Notes: a model not told the origin generated them from the letters alone. Numbered from the stretch's first letter, positions 10,057 to 17,382 are shown. The stretch: DNA of 64,000 nucleotides from an uncultured Bacteroidales bacterium (GCA_900314925.1 OMXC01000011.1:124001-188000), one strand, 5' to 3'. Numbers and translations are program-made.

Positions 10057-10326
10057 ATGTATCTGACAAAAGAAAAGAAAGAAGAGATCTTCGCGCAGTA
10101 TGGTAAATCCGCGAAAGACACCGGTAGCACCGAAGGACAGATCGCCCTCTTCACCTATCGCATCCAGCACCTCACCGAGCTCATGAAGGAGCACAAGAAA
10201 GACCAGGTCTCCGAGCGCGCCCTCGTCATGCTCGTCGGTAAGCGTCGCAAGATGCTCGACTATCTCAAGGAGAAAGACATCGAGCGCTATCGTGCCATCG
10301 TCAAACAGCTTGGCCTGCGTAAATAA
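10057..10326 (+). CDS. rpsO: 30S ribosomal protein S15
   Basis: The 89-residue product has the standard S15 length and family blocks: TGSTEGQIALFTYRI (about 22-36), LTELMKEHKKD, LVGKRRKMLDYL and a C-terminal YRAIVKQLGLRK. S15 binds 16S rRNA in the platform of the small subunit and nucleates S6/S18 binding; in other bacteria it autoregulates translation. Here it is a single-gene unit with its own promoter and terminator. The short leader does not show an obvious autoregulatory fold by eye. Confidence 0.98.
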   Translation: MYLTKEKKEEIFAQYGKSAKDTGSTEGQIALFTYRIQHLTELMKEHKKDQVSERALVMLVGKRRKMLDYLKEKDIERYRAIVKQLGLRK

Positions 10327-10368
10327 AGAAAAAGGTAATAGTTTTTCATATTTATTTGGTTATGGTTG

Positions 10369-10404
10369 GGATTCCCGGACGTTCTGTCTGGGAGTCCTTT
10401 TTTT
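10369..10404 (+). terminator. Intrinsic terminator after rpsO
   Basis: GGATTCCCGGAC (10369-10380) pairs with GTCTGGGAGTCC (10386-10397, with G-U and one mismatch) and is followed by seven T residues. Confidence 0.85.
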
Positions 10405-10446
10405 ATGACGTTGGATATGGCTTACGCTACTGCCCTACATGCCGTG

Positions 10447-10471
10447 CAATAATTCCGGCTTCCTGACGTTA
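10447..10471 (+). promoter_or_regulatory. CAATA-N12-TGACGTTA element, site 1
   Basis: CAATA (10447-10451) and TGACGTTA (10464-10471) are separated by exactly the same 12 bases of spacing as at 27433 and 29538, with a partly conserved TTCCGG core between them. The site ends 11 bases before the ATG of the flavodoxin-like gene. No TAnnTTTG promoter is seen here, so the element may itself be the promoter or an operator. Inference from three copies. Confidence 0.5.
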
Positions 10472-10482
10472 ATAGTTATGTT

Positions 10483-11145
10483 ATGGTAAAAGCTTTATTC
10501 ATCAACGGGAGTCCCCGTAAGAACTACAACACGGCGCAGCTGCTGCACCGTGCTATGGAAGGCGCGCAGGAGGCTGGCGCCGAGGTGGAGATGGTCGATC
10601 TCTATGAACGCACCCTGAACTACAAAGGATGCATGAGCTGTTTCGCCTGCAAGCTGAAAGGCGGCAGGAAGGGCGTCTGCTCCTTCCCCGACGGGCTGAA
10701 GCCCGTCATGGAGAAGGCTGTCGAGGCCGACGTGCTGGTGTGCGGCTCGCCTGTCTACTGCGGCTACCCCACGGCGGGGCTCCGCGCTTTCATGGAGAGG
10801 CTGGTCTTCCCGGCGGTCAACTACTCCGACTTCGGCCACCCGCTCACGGGCAAGCCCAAGCGCTCGGCCACAATCCTCACCATGAACTGTCCCGACGAAG
10901 AGACGTACCGGGCCAACAACTACCACATCCTGATGGACGCCAGCGCCCGGCAGCTCGGTATGTTCGGCCCCACGGAGTTGCTATACAGCTTCGACACATA
11001 TCAGTTCAACGACTACAGCCGCTACGATGCCGCGCAGCTCCCCGAGGAGCGCAAGGCTCGCGTGCGTGAGACCCGCTTCCCGCAGGACCTCCAGAAGGCC
11101 TATGAGCTCGGCAAACGGCTGGCTACGGAAGCAGGACAGGAGTAG
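10483..11145 (+). CDS. Flavodoxin-fold NAD(P)H-dependent oxidoreductase with Cys cluster (Isf-like)
   Basis: The 220-residue product starts with MVKALFINGSPRKNYNT, the FMN-phosphate-binding loop of the NADPH-dependent FMN reductase/iron-sulfur flavoprotein family. A cysteine group GCMSCFACKLKGG followed by a further Cys at about residue 65 resembles the CxxCxxC cluster of Isf proteins, though the last spacing is longer than usual. GSPVYCGYPTAGLRAFMERL is the conserved flavin-binding strand and helix. The likely role is FMN-dependent electron transfer in the cytosol; substrate unknown. The thioesterase gene begins 2 bases after its stop, so the two are probably cotranscribed. The shared CAATA/TGACGTTA element lies just upstream. 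Confidence 0.8.
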   Translation: MVKALFINGSPRKNYNTAQLLHRAMEGAQEAGAEVEMVDLYERTLNYKGCMSCFACKLKGGRKGVCSFPDGLKPVMEKAVEADVLVCGSPVYCGYPTAGLRAFMERLVFPAVNYSDFGHPLTGKPKRSATILTMNCPDEETYRANNYHILMDASARQLGMFGPTELLYSFDTYQFNDYSRYDAAQLPEERKARVRETRFPQDLQKAYELGKRLATEAGQE

Positions 11146-11147
11146 GT

Positions 11148-11852
11148 ATGTACAGCTTAAGGTATAAGGTGACGACGAGCACCTGCGACAGCGAGGGTAG
11201 GCTGAAGCTCTATTCGGCATTGCAGATGATGCAGGACTGCTCCGAGATGTGGATAGACAGCGTGCCGGTCGTGAAGCAGTATTTCGCCGACCAGAATATG
11301 GCGCAGCTGTTGGCCACCAGGCAGGTGGAGGTCGTCCGTGTGCCCCGGTACAAGGAGGAACTGACGGTGACGACGTCCGTCTATGACGTCAAGCCTATGT
11401 TCGGCTTCCGCAACACGTTTATCTGCGATGCCGACGGGAAGCCGTGCTACAAGACGTGGAGCATGGGTGCTTTCGTCGACAAGGCCGCCGGCAAGCTGAA
11501 GCGCGTCGACGACGCCACCATCGCCTCGATGGCTATGGAGCCGCAGCGGGAGATGAACTACAGGGACCGCCGCATCATGCTGCCCAAAGAGGGCGGCGAG
11601 AGACTTGCTCCTGTGCGTGTGCTGCGCGCCGACATCGACTACAATCGTCACATGAACAACGCCAACTATGTCCGTGTGGCAATGGAACTCTTGCCCGAAG
11701 GCTTCGCGGTCAAGGGCCTGAGAGTGGAATACCGTGTCGCCGCCAAGTATGGCGACATGCTCGTCCCTACAGTCTATCATATCGACGGCGGCGTTGTCGT
11801 GGCTCTGTCGGTAGGCGACGAGACGAGTGCGATAATAGAATTCACAGAATAG
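11148..11852 (+). CDS. Acyl-ACP thioesterase family protein
   Basis: The 234-residue product has a double hot-dog layout. The first half opens with SLRYKVTTSTCDSEGRLKLYSALQMMQDCSE and includes a RYKEELTVTTSVYDVKPMFGFR strand; the second half contains DIDYNRHMNNANYVRVAMELL, the Asp/His/Asn-rich helix used by plant and bacterial acyl-ACP thioesterases (PF01643). The enzyme hydrolyses the thioester of acyl carrier protein to release fatty acids, or edits coenzyme A/ACP pools. It lies 2 bases after the flavodoxin-like gene and 24 bases before the aldo/keto reductase gene, suggesting one operon. Chain-length preference cannot be read from sequence. Confidence 0.85.
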   Translation: MYSLRYKVTTSTCDSEGRLKLYSALQMMQDCSEMWIDSVPVVKQYFADQNMAQLLATRQVEVVRVPRYKEELTVTTSVYDVKPMFGFRNTFICDADGKPCYKTWSMGAFVDKAAGKLKRVDDATIASMAMEPQREMNYRDRRIMLPKEGGERLAPVRVLRADIDYNRHMNNANYVRVAMELLPEGFAVKGLRVEYRVAAKYGDMLVPTVYHIDGGVVVALSVGDETSAIIEFTE

Positions 11853-11876
11853 GTACAAATAAAGAAAGGCAAAAAT

Positions 11877-13106
11877 ATGAAGATTATGAGAAAAACCTGT
11901 ATGTTTGTTTCTCTTGCGGCGCTCATGCTTGCACTGGTCGGATGCGGCCAGCAGAAGAAAGAGACGGCCATGAAATACCGTCCGTTGGGCAACACGGGTC
12001 TGATGGTCAGCGAGATAAGCATCGGATGCGGCGGTTTCGAGAAGCTCGACAGCGCCGCATCGCTAGAGCTGATGACTATGGCGCTCGACAGCGGCATGAA
12101 CTATATCGACATCTACGACGCCAACCCCAAGACGCGTTCCAATATCGGCTACGCGCTGCAGGGTAGGAGGGACGAGATGGTTATCCAGGGCCATATCGGC
12201 ACCATATTCAAGGACGGGCAGCATACGCGCACACGCGACGTCGAAGAAGCCAAGGCCGGCTTCGAGGACCTGCTGGCACGTCTCGGCACCGACCATATCG
12301 AGGTGGGCATGATTCATATCACCGACAGCCACGAGGAGTGGGACGAGCTTGACGGCAGCCCCTTCCTTGACTATGTGTTCCAGCTGAAGAAAGAAGGCAA
12401 GATCAAGCACATCGGCGTCAGCAGCCACAATGCAGAAGTGGCGCTGCGTGCCGCCAAGAGCGGCTGGATAGAGGTCATCATGTTCTCCCTCAACCCCGCC
12501 TTCGACCGTCTGCGCGGCGGCGCCATCCCCTGGGACAAGGGCGCCATGGAGAACCTGCAGGGCGGCATCGACCCCGTGCGTGTGGAGCTCTACGACTACT
12601 GCGCTACGCACAACATCGGCATCACGGTGATGAAGACCTTCGGCGGCGGCGGCCGTCTGCTCGACGAGAAGGCTTCGCCCCTCGGCGTGGCTTACACCCC
12701 GGAGCAGTGCATCGCCTACTGCCTGGCCAAGCCCTGCATCAGCACCTGCATCCTCGGGGTCGACAACCTCGACGAGCTGAAGCGCGACCTCCACTGGCTC
12801 CACGCCACAGAGGCTGAGAAAGACTATTCTAATGTGGGACCGCGTACCGCTGCCGACAAGGGGGGCGACTGCACCTATTGCAACCATTGCTCGCCCTGTT
12901 CGGTGGGCATCCCCATAGCCAAGGTCAACGAGCTGCTCGACAAAGCCGGGCGCGACGGCCTCACACCTGATTTGCAGGCGCAATACGATGCCCTGACGCA
13001 CCATGCCGGCGAGTGTACCCACTGTGGCGCTTGCCTCAGCCGCTGCCCCTTCGGCGTCGATATACCCTCGCAGATGGACAAGGCCAAAGAGGTGTTTGGA
13101 AAATAA
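11877..13106 (+). CDS. Lipoprotein aldo/keto reductase with C-terminal 4Fe-4S domain
   Basis: The product has 409 residues. Residues 1-23 form a lipoprotein signal (LMLALVGC, lipobox Cys 23). An aldo/keto reductase barrel starts at Met 32 (MKYRPLGNTGLMVSEISIGCGG) with the catalytic-type Asp/Tyr region NYIDIYDANP. Near the C-terminus two cysteine groups, CTYCNHCSPC and CTHCGACLSRCPFGVD, give a ferredoxin-like domain. This AKR plus 4Fe-4S architecture is the COG1453 family, normally cytosolic. The lipid anchor would place it in the periplasm or cell envelope, unless Met 32 is also used as a start. It is third in the probable operon 10483-13106. Confidence 0.85.
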   Translation: MKIMRKTCMFVSLAALMLALVGCGQQKKETAMKYRPLGNTGLMVSEISIGCGGFEKLDSAASLELMTMALDSGMNYIDIYDANPKTRSNIGYALQGRRDEMVIQGHIGTIFKDGQHTRTRDVEEAKAGFEDLLARLGTDHIEVGMIHITDSHEEWDELDGSPFLDYVFQLKKEGKIKHIGVSSHNAEVALRAAKSGWIEVIMFSLNPAFDRLRGGAIPWDKGAMENLQGGIDPVRVELYDYCATHNIGITVMKTFGGGGRLLDEKASPLGVAYTPEQCIAYCLAKPCISTCILGVDNLDELKRDLHWLHATEAEKDYSNVGPRTAADKGGDCTYCNHCSPCSVGIPIAKVNELLDKAGRDGLTPDLQAQYDALTHHAGECTHCGACLSRCPFGVDIPSQMDKAKEVFGK

Positions 13107-13136
13107 AAAAAAGAGCACGCCCTATCGGACGTGCCC
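13102..13136 (-). terminator. Terminator of the AraC gene (minus strand)
   Basis: On the minus strand a GGGCACG/CGTGCTC stem is followed by eight T residues and further Ts. On the plus strand the hairpin is not followed by Ts, so it works best for the leftward AraC transcript. Confidence 0.65.
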
Positions 13137-13168
13137 GTTAGCATGGCGTAAGTGCCGGGGGCGTGTAG

Positions 13169-13987
13169 TCACAGTTTCGGCTGTATGCTGCGGCGGTAGT
13201 CGCTGGGCGACAGGCCGAGGTGCTTCGCGCAGTAGCGGCTGAAGTAGCTCAGGGTGTTGAAGTTCATCTGGTCTGCTATCTGGGTGAGCGACAGGCGCTC
13301 GTCGTTGAGTTTCTTCTTGAGTATCGACACCGTGGCGCGGTTGATGAAGCTGCTGACGCTGTGGCCTGTGACGCGCTTGACGGTGGCCGACAGGTACTTG
13401 GGCGACACATTCAGCCGCTCGGCAAAGTAGCGCACTTCGCGCTCGGTGCGGCAGATGCCAGTGTCGAGCAGCGCCAGGAACTGTTTGACGATGTAGGCCG
13501 TGCGGTCGCTGTGGGTGTCGGTGGCGTCGCGGCGGGCGTGGAGCTCGAAGATGTCGTACATCATCGTCAGGCAGAGGCTGCCCATCATCTCGCGGTAGAA
13601 GAGCAGGTGGCGGTCGTTGAGGCGGTCGCGCAGCCGGCGGAAGTCCTCCAACAGGATTTCCGCTTGGCGGTCATCGACCTTGATGACGGGGTTCTGGTTG
13701 AGGCTGATGCTGCCTCCGATGCTGTAGTTGTTCGACGGCAGGAGGCTATGCAAGAATTTGTTGTCGGCGGCGAACCACTCCACCTCCATCCCCGGTGCCG
13801 CCGCCAGATTCTTGGCGCGGTTGGGGTAAGGCATCACCACCAGGTCGTTCTTCACGATGTGGTAGCACCGCTCGTTGAACACAAAGCTCCCTTCGCCTGC
13901 CGTGCACAGCAGGTGCATGCAGGTGTGCCCCAGCTCCGGCGCATTCATCGCCAGGAAGTCCGTCGAGTATAGAAAGTCAATCCTCAT
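13169..13987 (-). CDS. AraC-family transcriptional regulator
   Basis: The 272-residue product has an N-terminal cupin-like sensing domain (about 1-150; HTCMHLLCTAGEGSFVFNERCYHI, NDLVVMPYPNRAKN). The C-terminal double HTH (about 168-268) includes FAERLNVSPKYLSATVKRVTG and LTQIADQMNFNTLSYFSRYCAKHLGLSPSDYRRS, the canonical second helix-turn-helix and signature. Its ATG overlaps the TGA of the upstream DUF4143 relic (ATGA at 13984-13987), so expression probably depends on the relic's promoter. The gene is convergent with the redox operon to its left. AraC proteins of this type often control adjacent aldo/keto reductase and flavodoxin genes; that role is an inference here. Confidence 0.92.
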   Translation of the reverse strand: MRIDFLYSTDFLAMNAPELGHTCMHLLCTAGEGSFVFNERCYHIVKNDLVVMPYPNRAKNLAAAPGMEVEWFAADNKFLHSLLPSNNYSIGGSISLNQNPVIKVDDRQAEILLEDFRRLRDRLNDRHLLFYREMMGSLCLTMMYDIFELHARRDATDTHSDRTAYIVKQFLALLDTGICRTEREVRYFAERLNVSPKYLSATVKRVTGHSVSSFINRATVSILKKKLNDERLSLTQIADQMNFNTLSYFSRYCAKHLGLSPSDYRRSIQPKL

Positions 13988-14383
13988 TGAAAATTTTCTA
14001 TCAACTTTGATATACCATATAGAGGAATGTTATCCATCCATTCCTGCTGCTCGAATGGAAGCATTGACAATCGTACTCCCTTCAATTCTGGATTTTTTTC
14101 TGTGAACACGCGGAGCGATTTTGAATGGACGTTTTTCTCAGCTTTTACCTCTATGGGTATAATCTGGCTTTCGGTTTGGATAATGAAATCCACCTCCACT
14201 TGTGAGTCATTGGTGGAATAGTAGTGGATGGGCACTTCTGATGTTATCAACTGTGATAATACATATTGCTCCGACAATGCCCCTTTGTATTCGGAAAACA
14301 CATTGTCACCCAACAACATCTCCTTGGTTTCTATGGGTATTATGCTTCCATCTTAATAAGTCATTGTATATTAGACGTTCCAT
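13984..14383 (-). pseudogene. Internally deleted AAA ATPase of the DUF4143 family
   Basis: From ATG 14383 the minus strand reads MERLIYNDLLRWKHNTHRN, the usual N-terminus of AAA_14/DUF4143 ATPases, then stops at VVG. In a shifted frame (14319-13984) it resumes with the family's C-terminus: GALSEQYVLSQL, YYSTNDSQVEVDFIIQ and IIPIEVKAEKN. The whole ATPase core, with Walker A and B, is missing, so an internal deletion of roughly 270 codons joined the two ends out of frame. The stop overlaps the AraC start. Whether the 111-residue C-terminal frame is still made is unknown. Confidence 0.8.
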
Positions 14384-14421
14384 TGTTATTGACTACATTT
14401 TTTTTGATGATTATCGAGTGC

Positions 14422-14477
14422 AAAAATACATTTTTTTGGACGAACAACAAAGAAAAAAATACATTTTTTTGGACGAA
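14422..14477 (-). repeat. Two direct 23-bp copies of a promoter-like block
   Basis: The word AAAAATACATTTTTTTGGAC plus GAA occurs at 14422-14444 and 14455-14477, 33 bp apart. On the minus strand each reads TTCGTCCAAA...TATTTTT, so each copy carries a TATTTTTG-like -7 box or part of one. The copy nearer the relic gives TATTTTTG followed by CACTCG. The pair lies directly upstream of the ATPase relic start. Confidence 0.55.
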
Positions 14478-14507
14478 ATGCATATCTTATTGACTTCCCC
14501 TGAAATT

Positions 14508-14653
14508 GGTTGACAGATTTGGGATGGGTAAACTGAATCGGTTTACATTGTTTGCTTCATATCCCTGATCTGGTTTACACCATCACGATTTTGGTTTACA
14601 CTTTGCGTCACATTCACCTGTTTTGGTTTACAGCCGTCCTGTTTTGGTAGACA
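14508..14653. repeat. Six GGTTTACA-type octamers with 32/21-bp spacing (possible IS end)
   Basis: GGTTGACA at 14508, GGTTTACA at 14540, 14572, 14593 and 14625, and GGTAGACA at 14646 have start-to-start spacings of 32, 32, 21, 32 and 21. Several are preceded by TTTT. Arrays of short direct repeats ending in GACA/TGTC are characteristic of multiple terminal repeats in IS21-family transposons, where transposase binds. No transposase gene is visible on either side, so this could be a solo end or remnant. The remainder of 14478-14732 holds no gene. Confidence 0.5.
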
Positions 14654-14671
14654 CTGTCAAGGTCGGGTGGC

Positions 14672-15090
14672 TCTCGTTTGAATTCTATGCGGTTGGTATT
14701 GGCTATATTTGATAATCCTTGTTGTTATATTCTTACATGTATGAAGGTCTGTGGTGCGAGGGGAAGAGTGTTTCGCTGTCGGTGATGGCGTCCAGCCAGA
14801 TGTCGGTTGTAATGTCGATTTGGGCATTGCTGAGGTCGGCGCCGGAGAAATCGGCACCAGCCACCTCGCAGCATTCTATCTCTGCGTTGCTTAAATCTGC
14901 ATTGCGCAGGTTGGCGCCGGTAAGGTTGCAGAATCCTATGTAGGCGTCGGAGAGGTCGGCACCTTCCAGGTCGGCATTGCTCAGGTCTAACTCGTCGAGG
15001 TATGCCGTGCTGAGGTCGTCGGTGCAGCCTTGCTCCTCTCCAAGTAGGGCGACTACTTCTCCCTGCATATTCTTGATTACGATAGGTTGT
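14672..15090 (-). repeat. Segmental duplication, copy 1 (pentapeptide gene and 3' flank)
   Basis: This stretch matches 19755-20173 with a constant offset of 5,083 bp and only scattered substitutions. The match covers the pentapeptide coding region and about 60 bases downstream of the stop. Confidence 0.85.
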
Positions 15091-15098
15091 TCCTGCAT
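14733..15098 (-). CDS. Pentapeptide-repeat protein
   Basis: The 121-residue soluble product has an N-terminal lead (MQEQPIVIKNMQGEVVALLG) followed by about 12 A(D/N)Lxx-type pentapeptides at 36-95 (LDLSNADLEGADLSDAYIG, LTGANLRNADLSNAEI, GADFSGADLSNAQI). Such repeats fold as a right-handed quadrilateral beta helix; some members mimic DNA and protect gyrase (Qnr, MfpA). Here the tail ends TLFPSHHRPSYM. It starts 12 bases after the metallophosphoesterase stop, so it is probably the last gene of the AbiE-like operon. A close paralog closes the type IIG operon at 19816-20253. Function unknown; an immunity or anti-nuclease role is speculation. Confidence 0.85.
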   Translation of the reverse strand: MQEQPIVIKNMQGEVVALLGEEQGCTDDLSTAYLDELDLSNADLEGADLSDAYIGFCNLTGANLRNADLSNAEIECCEVAGADFSGADLSNAQIDITTDIWLDAITDSETLFPSHHRPSYM

Positions 15099-15110
15099 AT
15101 TTTCTTCATA

Positions 15111-15893
15111 TTATAATATTATGCATCGTCCTGGGTCAAATCCGTTAGTTCTATGTTCTCCATGAGAGACGTACCCTAACTGGTTAGAAATGATACGTGT
15201 GTCGCCAATCTGTGCGTCGATATTTCTATGCGAGTGTCCGTAAATCCAATAGTCGATGCCTGACTCTGCGATGTAATTGCCCAATTCCACAGTAAAAGCA
15301 CCGTTTATCAGGCTGTCGCGGAACTCAGGAGCGGTGCATAGTCCTGTCGGCACATGATGTGTGAGCGTGATCTTGAACTTTGCAATACTCTCTGAGACGG
15401 CCTTTTTCACAAACTGCAGACAGCGCTCATGCTCAAGGTTGAAGGTGTCGGACGAAAGGCGGTGGCCGTTGTACCTGATTCTGTAAAAGTCACTCACGCC
15501 CCTCTCTGTCAGATAGGAGTTTTCGGGTTTGATATAAGCCCAAAGGGTAGAGACAATGATATCGACATCACCCATATTGACAACTCCATTATAGTATGCA
15601 TGCACGTTTGACCGTATCTGCTTGCAGTAGCCGTCAGGAATGGTGGCAAGGTCATAGTGCCCATAGAAATCGTGATTGCCAAAGCATACAATCACCCGTT
15701 GATAGTGTTCCGAGGCCCAATCCCAGAATTCATACCGCGAATAGGTGTCCTCTTTCGAATCGGGGAGGTCGAGATAGGCGGTGTCGCCCGCAACGAGCAA
15801 TATGTCGCCCGTCACCTCCAACGGATGCTCCGCAAGATAGGCACGGTTTTCTGGAAATTCCAGGTGCAGGTCGCTAACAAATTGTAATTTCAT
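15111..15893 (-). CDS. Calcineurin-like metallophosphoesterase
   Basis: The 260-residue product has the full set of metallophosphoesterase motifs: DLHLEF (Asp 8, His 10), VAGDTAYL, GNHDFYGHY near 72, LTHHVPTG near 177 and YGHSHRN near 218. These bind two metal ions and catalyse phosphoester hydrolysis. There is no signal peptide, so it acts in the cytosol. Its start overlaps the nucleotidyltransferase stop by 4 bases (ATGA), showing translational coupling. Coupling a phosphodiesterase to an AbiEii-like nucleotidyltransferase suggests it may remove or process the transferred nucleotide, but substrate and role are inferred. Confidence 0.88.
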   Translation of the reverse strand: MKLQFVSDLHLEFPENRAYLAEHPLEVTGDILLVAGDTAYLDLPDSKEDTYSRYEFWDWASEHYQRVIVCFGNHDFYGHYDLATIPDGYCKQIRSNVHAYYNGVVNMGDVDIIVSTLWAYIKPENSYLTERGVSDFYRIRYNGHRLSSDTFNLEHERCLQFVKKAVSESIAKFKITLTHHVPTGLCTAPEFRDSLINGAFTVELGNYIAESGIDYWIYGHSHRNIDAQIGDTRIISNQLGYVSHGEHRTNGFDPGRCIIL

Positions 15894-16741
15894 TTCTCTA
15901 GTATCTGTGCCATACGTTCAAACGCACGGAGATATAATTTATAGTTCCGGCTGTCGGATACGTCAAGCAGGTCATTCAGCAAGGGGCTCTCCTCATTCTT
16001 TGCCAGTTCTCCTCGTAACATTTCTGCATAGAAGTGTCGGTGCTTATCGGACAGTATTTTTTTTAGGTCGGCAGCCATCCATTCTGCGCCAGCCACAATG
16101 ACGTCAAATTGTTCTGTGTTGGTGTCCACTTCAGGAGGCAGCCCGTCGTGTGCCAATGCGTAAGCAACATATACATTCTGTAACAGAAAAGCCATGTCGA
16201 CGGCGTCTTTCTTGGTCTTCGTCCGTCGGTCGTTCCAGGTATCCAGTTTGATTAGGAACTGACCGCTGAGTGATGCCAGCCGAAAAGCGAAGTCTCCGTC
16301 TACCGTCACCTTGTCAGCCGCCCGCATCACATCCTCAAAACAGCGCACCGACATCACGGGCGATCCCTCTGGTGGCCATGCCACTTGGTCGTCTTCGGCT
16401 ATTGCGCCAAACGGCACAATGTCCACCTCGAAACGGATGCGTCCATTGCTTCCCAGATAGTAGAAACGTTGTTTCTCCCGGGCTTTCTCGAAGTGGTTCT
16501 GCAACAAGATGCTTGTCAGCCTCTCATACTGGTTCCAGTCTTGCAGCATCACCGCCACATCCAAATCCATCGTGCGTCGAGGTGCGTTGGTCACATCCAG
16601 CAGTCGCAACGCAATGTCGCGGGCCGCTGCACCCACCACAAACACCTCAGCCCCCAATTGTCTATAGCAGCCAGCTAAAACCTGCAGCGTCTCAGCCATC
16701 AGGTCGTTTTGAAGCTCCTCCTTGCGAATTGTGTATTCCAT
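15890..16741 (-). CDS. AbiEii-like nucleotidyltransferase (putative toxin)
   Basis: The 283-residue product has a polymerase-beta-type nucleotidyltransferase core: FVVGAAARDIALRLL (34-48) and RRTMDLDVAV (55-64), where Asp 59 and Asp 61 are the metal ligands. RFEVDIVPFG (about residues 109-118) supplies the third acidic strand. This layout is that of AbiEii/AbiGii-type toxins, which add nucleotides to tRNA or other targets. The gene lies 6 bases after the AbiEi-like antitoxin gene and overlaps the metallophosphoesterase gene. An ordinary antibiotic-type nucleotidyltransferase is the alternative, but the pairing with a winged-helix AbiEi-like gene favours a type IV toxin-antitoxin module. Confidence 0.75.
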   Translation of the reverse strand: MEYTIRKEELQNDLMAETLQVLAGCYRQLGAEVFVVGAAARDIALRLLDVTNAPRRTMDLDVAVMLQDWNQYERLTSILLQNHFEKAREKQRFYYLGSNGRIRFEVDIVPFGAIAEDDQVAWPPEGSPVMSVRCFEDVMRAADKVTVDGDFAFRLASLSGQFLIKLDTWNDRRTKTKKDAVDMAFLLQNVYVAYALAHDGLPPEVDTNTEQFDVIVAGAEWMAADLKKILSDKHRHFYAEMLRGELAKNEESPLLNDLLDVSDSRNYKLYLRAFERMAQILEK

Positions 16742-16747
16742 AGTTTC

Positions 16748-17365
16748 TTATAGTAGTGGCTTGATGCGTTCAGCCGTTTCGCGACAGCGGTCATCGTTGG
16801 TGGCCAACAGGTCGGCATACACCACCAGTAATGGCGTACCTGCAGTTTGCCAGAAACGTTTGTAGACGAATATCTCGCCTTGTCTATTTGGTATCATACG
16901 ACCTGTGGCAATCAGACCGTCGGCATTGTCAGCAGTATAGATGTCCCATCGTTCGGGTAGAATGTGGCCATCCAGCAGGGCGGCTGCCGGCTCTCCACCC
17001 CAGCACATCGTTTCGGGCAGTTGGATAGATTGCCACTGGTCTCGCACCGCTGGCGAGAGGAATGTGAAACGGCTGATAAGAAGTTTGGGCTTCAGCGTTT
17101 CTGCATAGCCCTGTGTCCAATGATCGATTAGTGACTGACGTTTGCGGAGCAGTCTCGTTTTGCCGTCATCAACAATAAAACCACGATTGGTGAGGTCTGT
17201 CAGCGTGCTGTGCACCGCTCCTACGGAAACGCCCGCCGCAGAGGCAATTTCGCGGATGGTTTTACCTACATTTTCCTTGTTTTGAAGCAGGTAAAAGATA
17301 ATTTGGGTCTCTGCTTTTTGCATATTCTGTTCATTAATTACTTGTTGTTCAAAATTTTTGAACAT
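16748..17365 (-). CDS. AbiEi-like winged-helix antitoxin/regulator
   Basis: The reading frame is open to 17401, but the TATTTTTG box lies at 17391-17398, so ATG 17365 (MFKNFEQQV) is the earliest start inside the transcript; ATG 17323 (MQKAETQI) is an alternative. Residues about 20-80 form a winged helix (TIREIASAAGVSVGAVHSTLTDLTNRGFIVDDG). The rest (PKLLISRFTFLSP, WGGEPAAALLDG, IYVYKRFW-like strands) resembles the AbiEi C-terminal domain. AbiEi proteins repress their own promoter and block the nucleotidyltransferase toxin. A perfect palindrome overlaps the start codon, consistent with autoregulation. Confidence 0.75.
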   Translation of the reverse strand: MFKNFEQQVINEQNMQKAETQIIFYLLQNKENVGKTIREIASAAGVSVGAVHSTLTDLTNRGFIVDDGKTRLLRKRQSLIDHWTQGYAETLKPKLLISRFTFLSPAVRDQWQSIQLPETMCWGGEPAAALLDGHILPERWDIYTADNADGLIATGRMIPNRQGEIFVYKRFWQTAGTPLLVVYADLLATNDDRCRETAERIKPLL

Positions 17366-17382
17366 GCAAATATTTTGAACAA
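17345..17382 (-). promoter_or_regulatory. Candidate operator of the AbiE-like operon
   Basis: GTTCAAAATTTTTGAAC (17347-17363) is a perfect palindrome. An outer pair of 11-bp arms, TTGTTCAAAAT (17345-17355) and ATTTTGAACAA (17372-17382), adds a third half-site. All three lie between the -7 box and the start codon. Confidence 0.6.

Noticed and set aside
14508..14653. CRISPR-like or iteron origin array
   Set aside because: Repeats are 8 bases at 32/21 spacing with no replication gene. An IS-end explanation fits better, although unproven.
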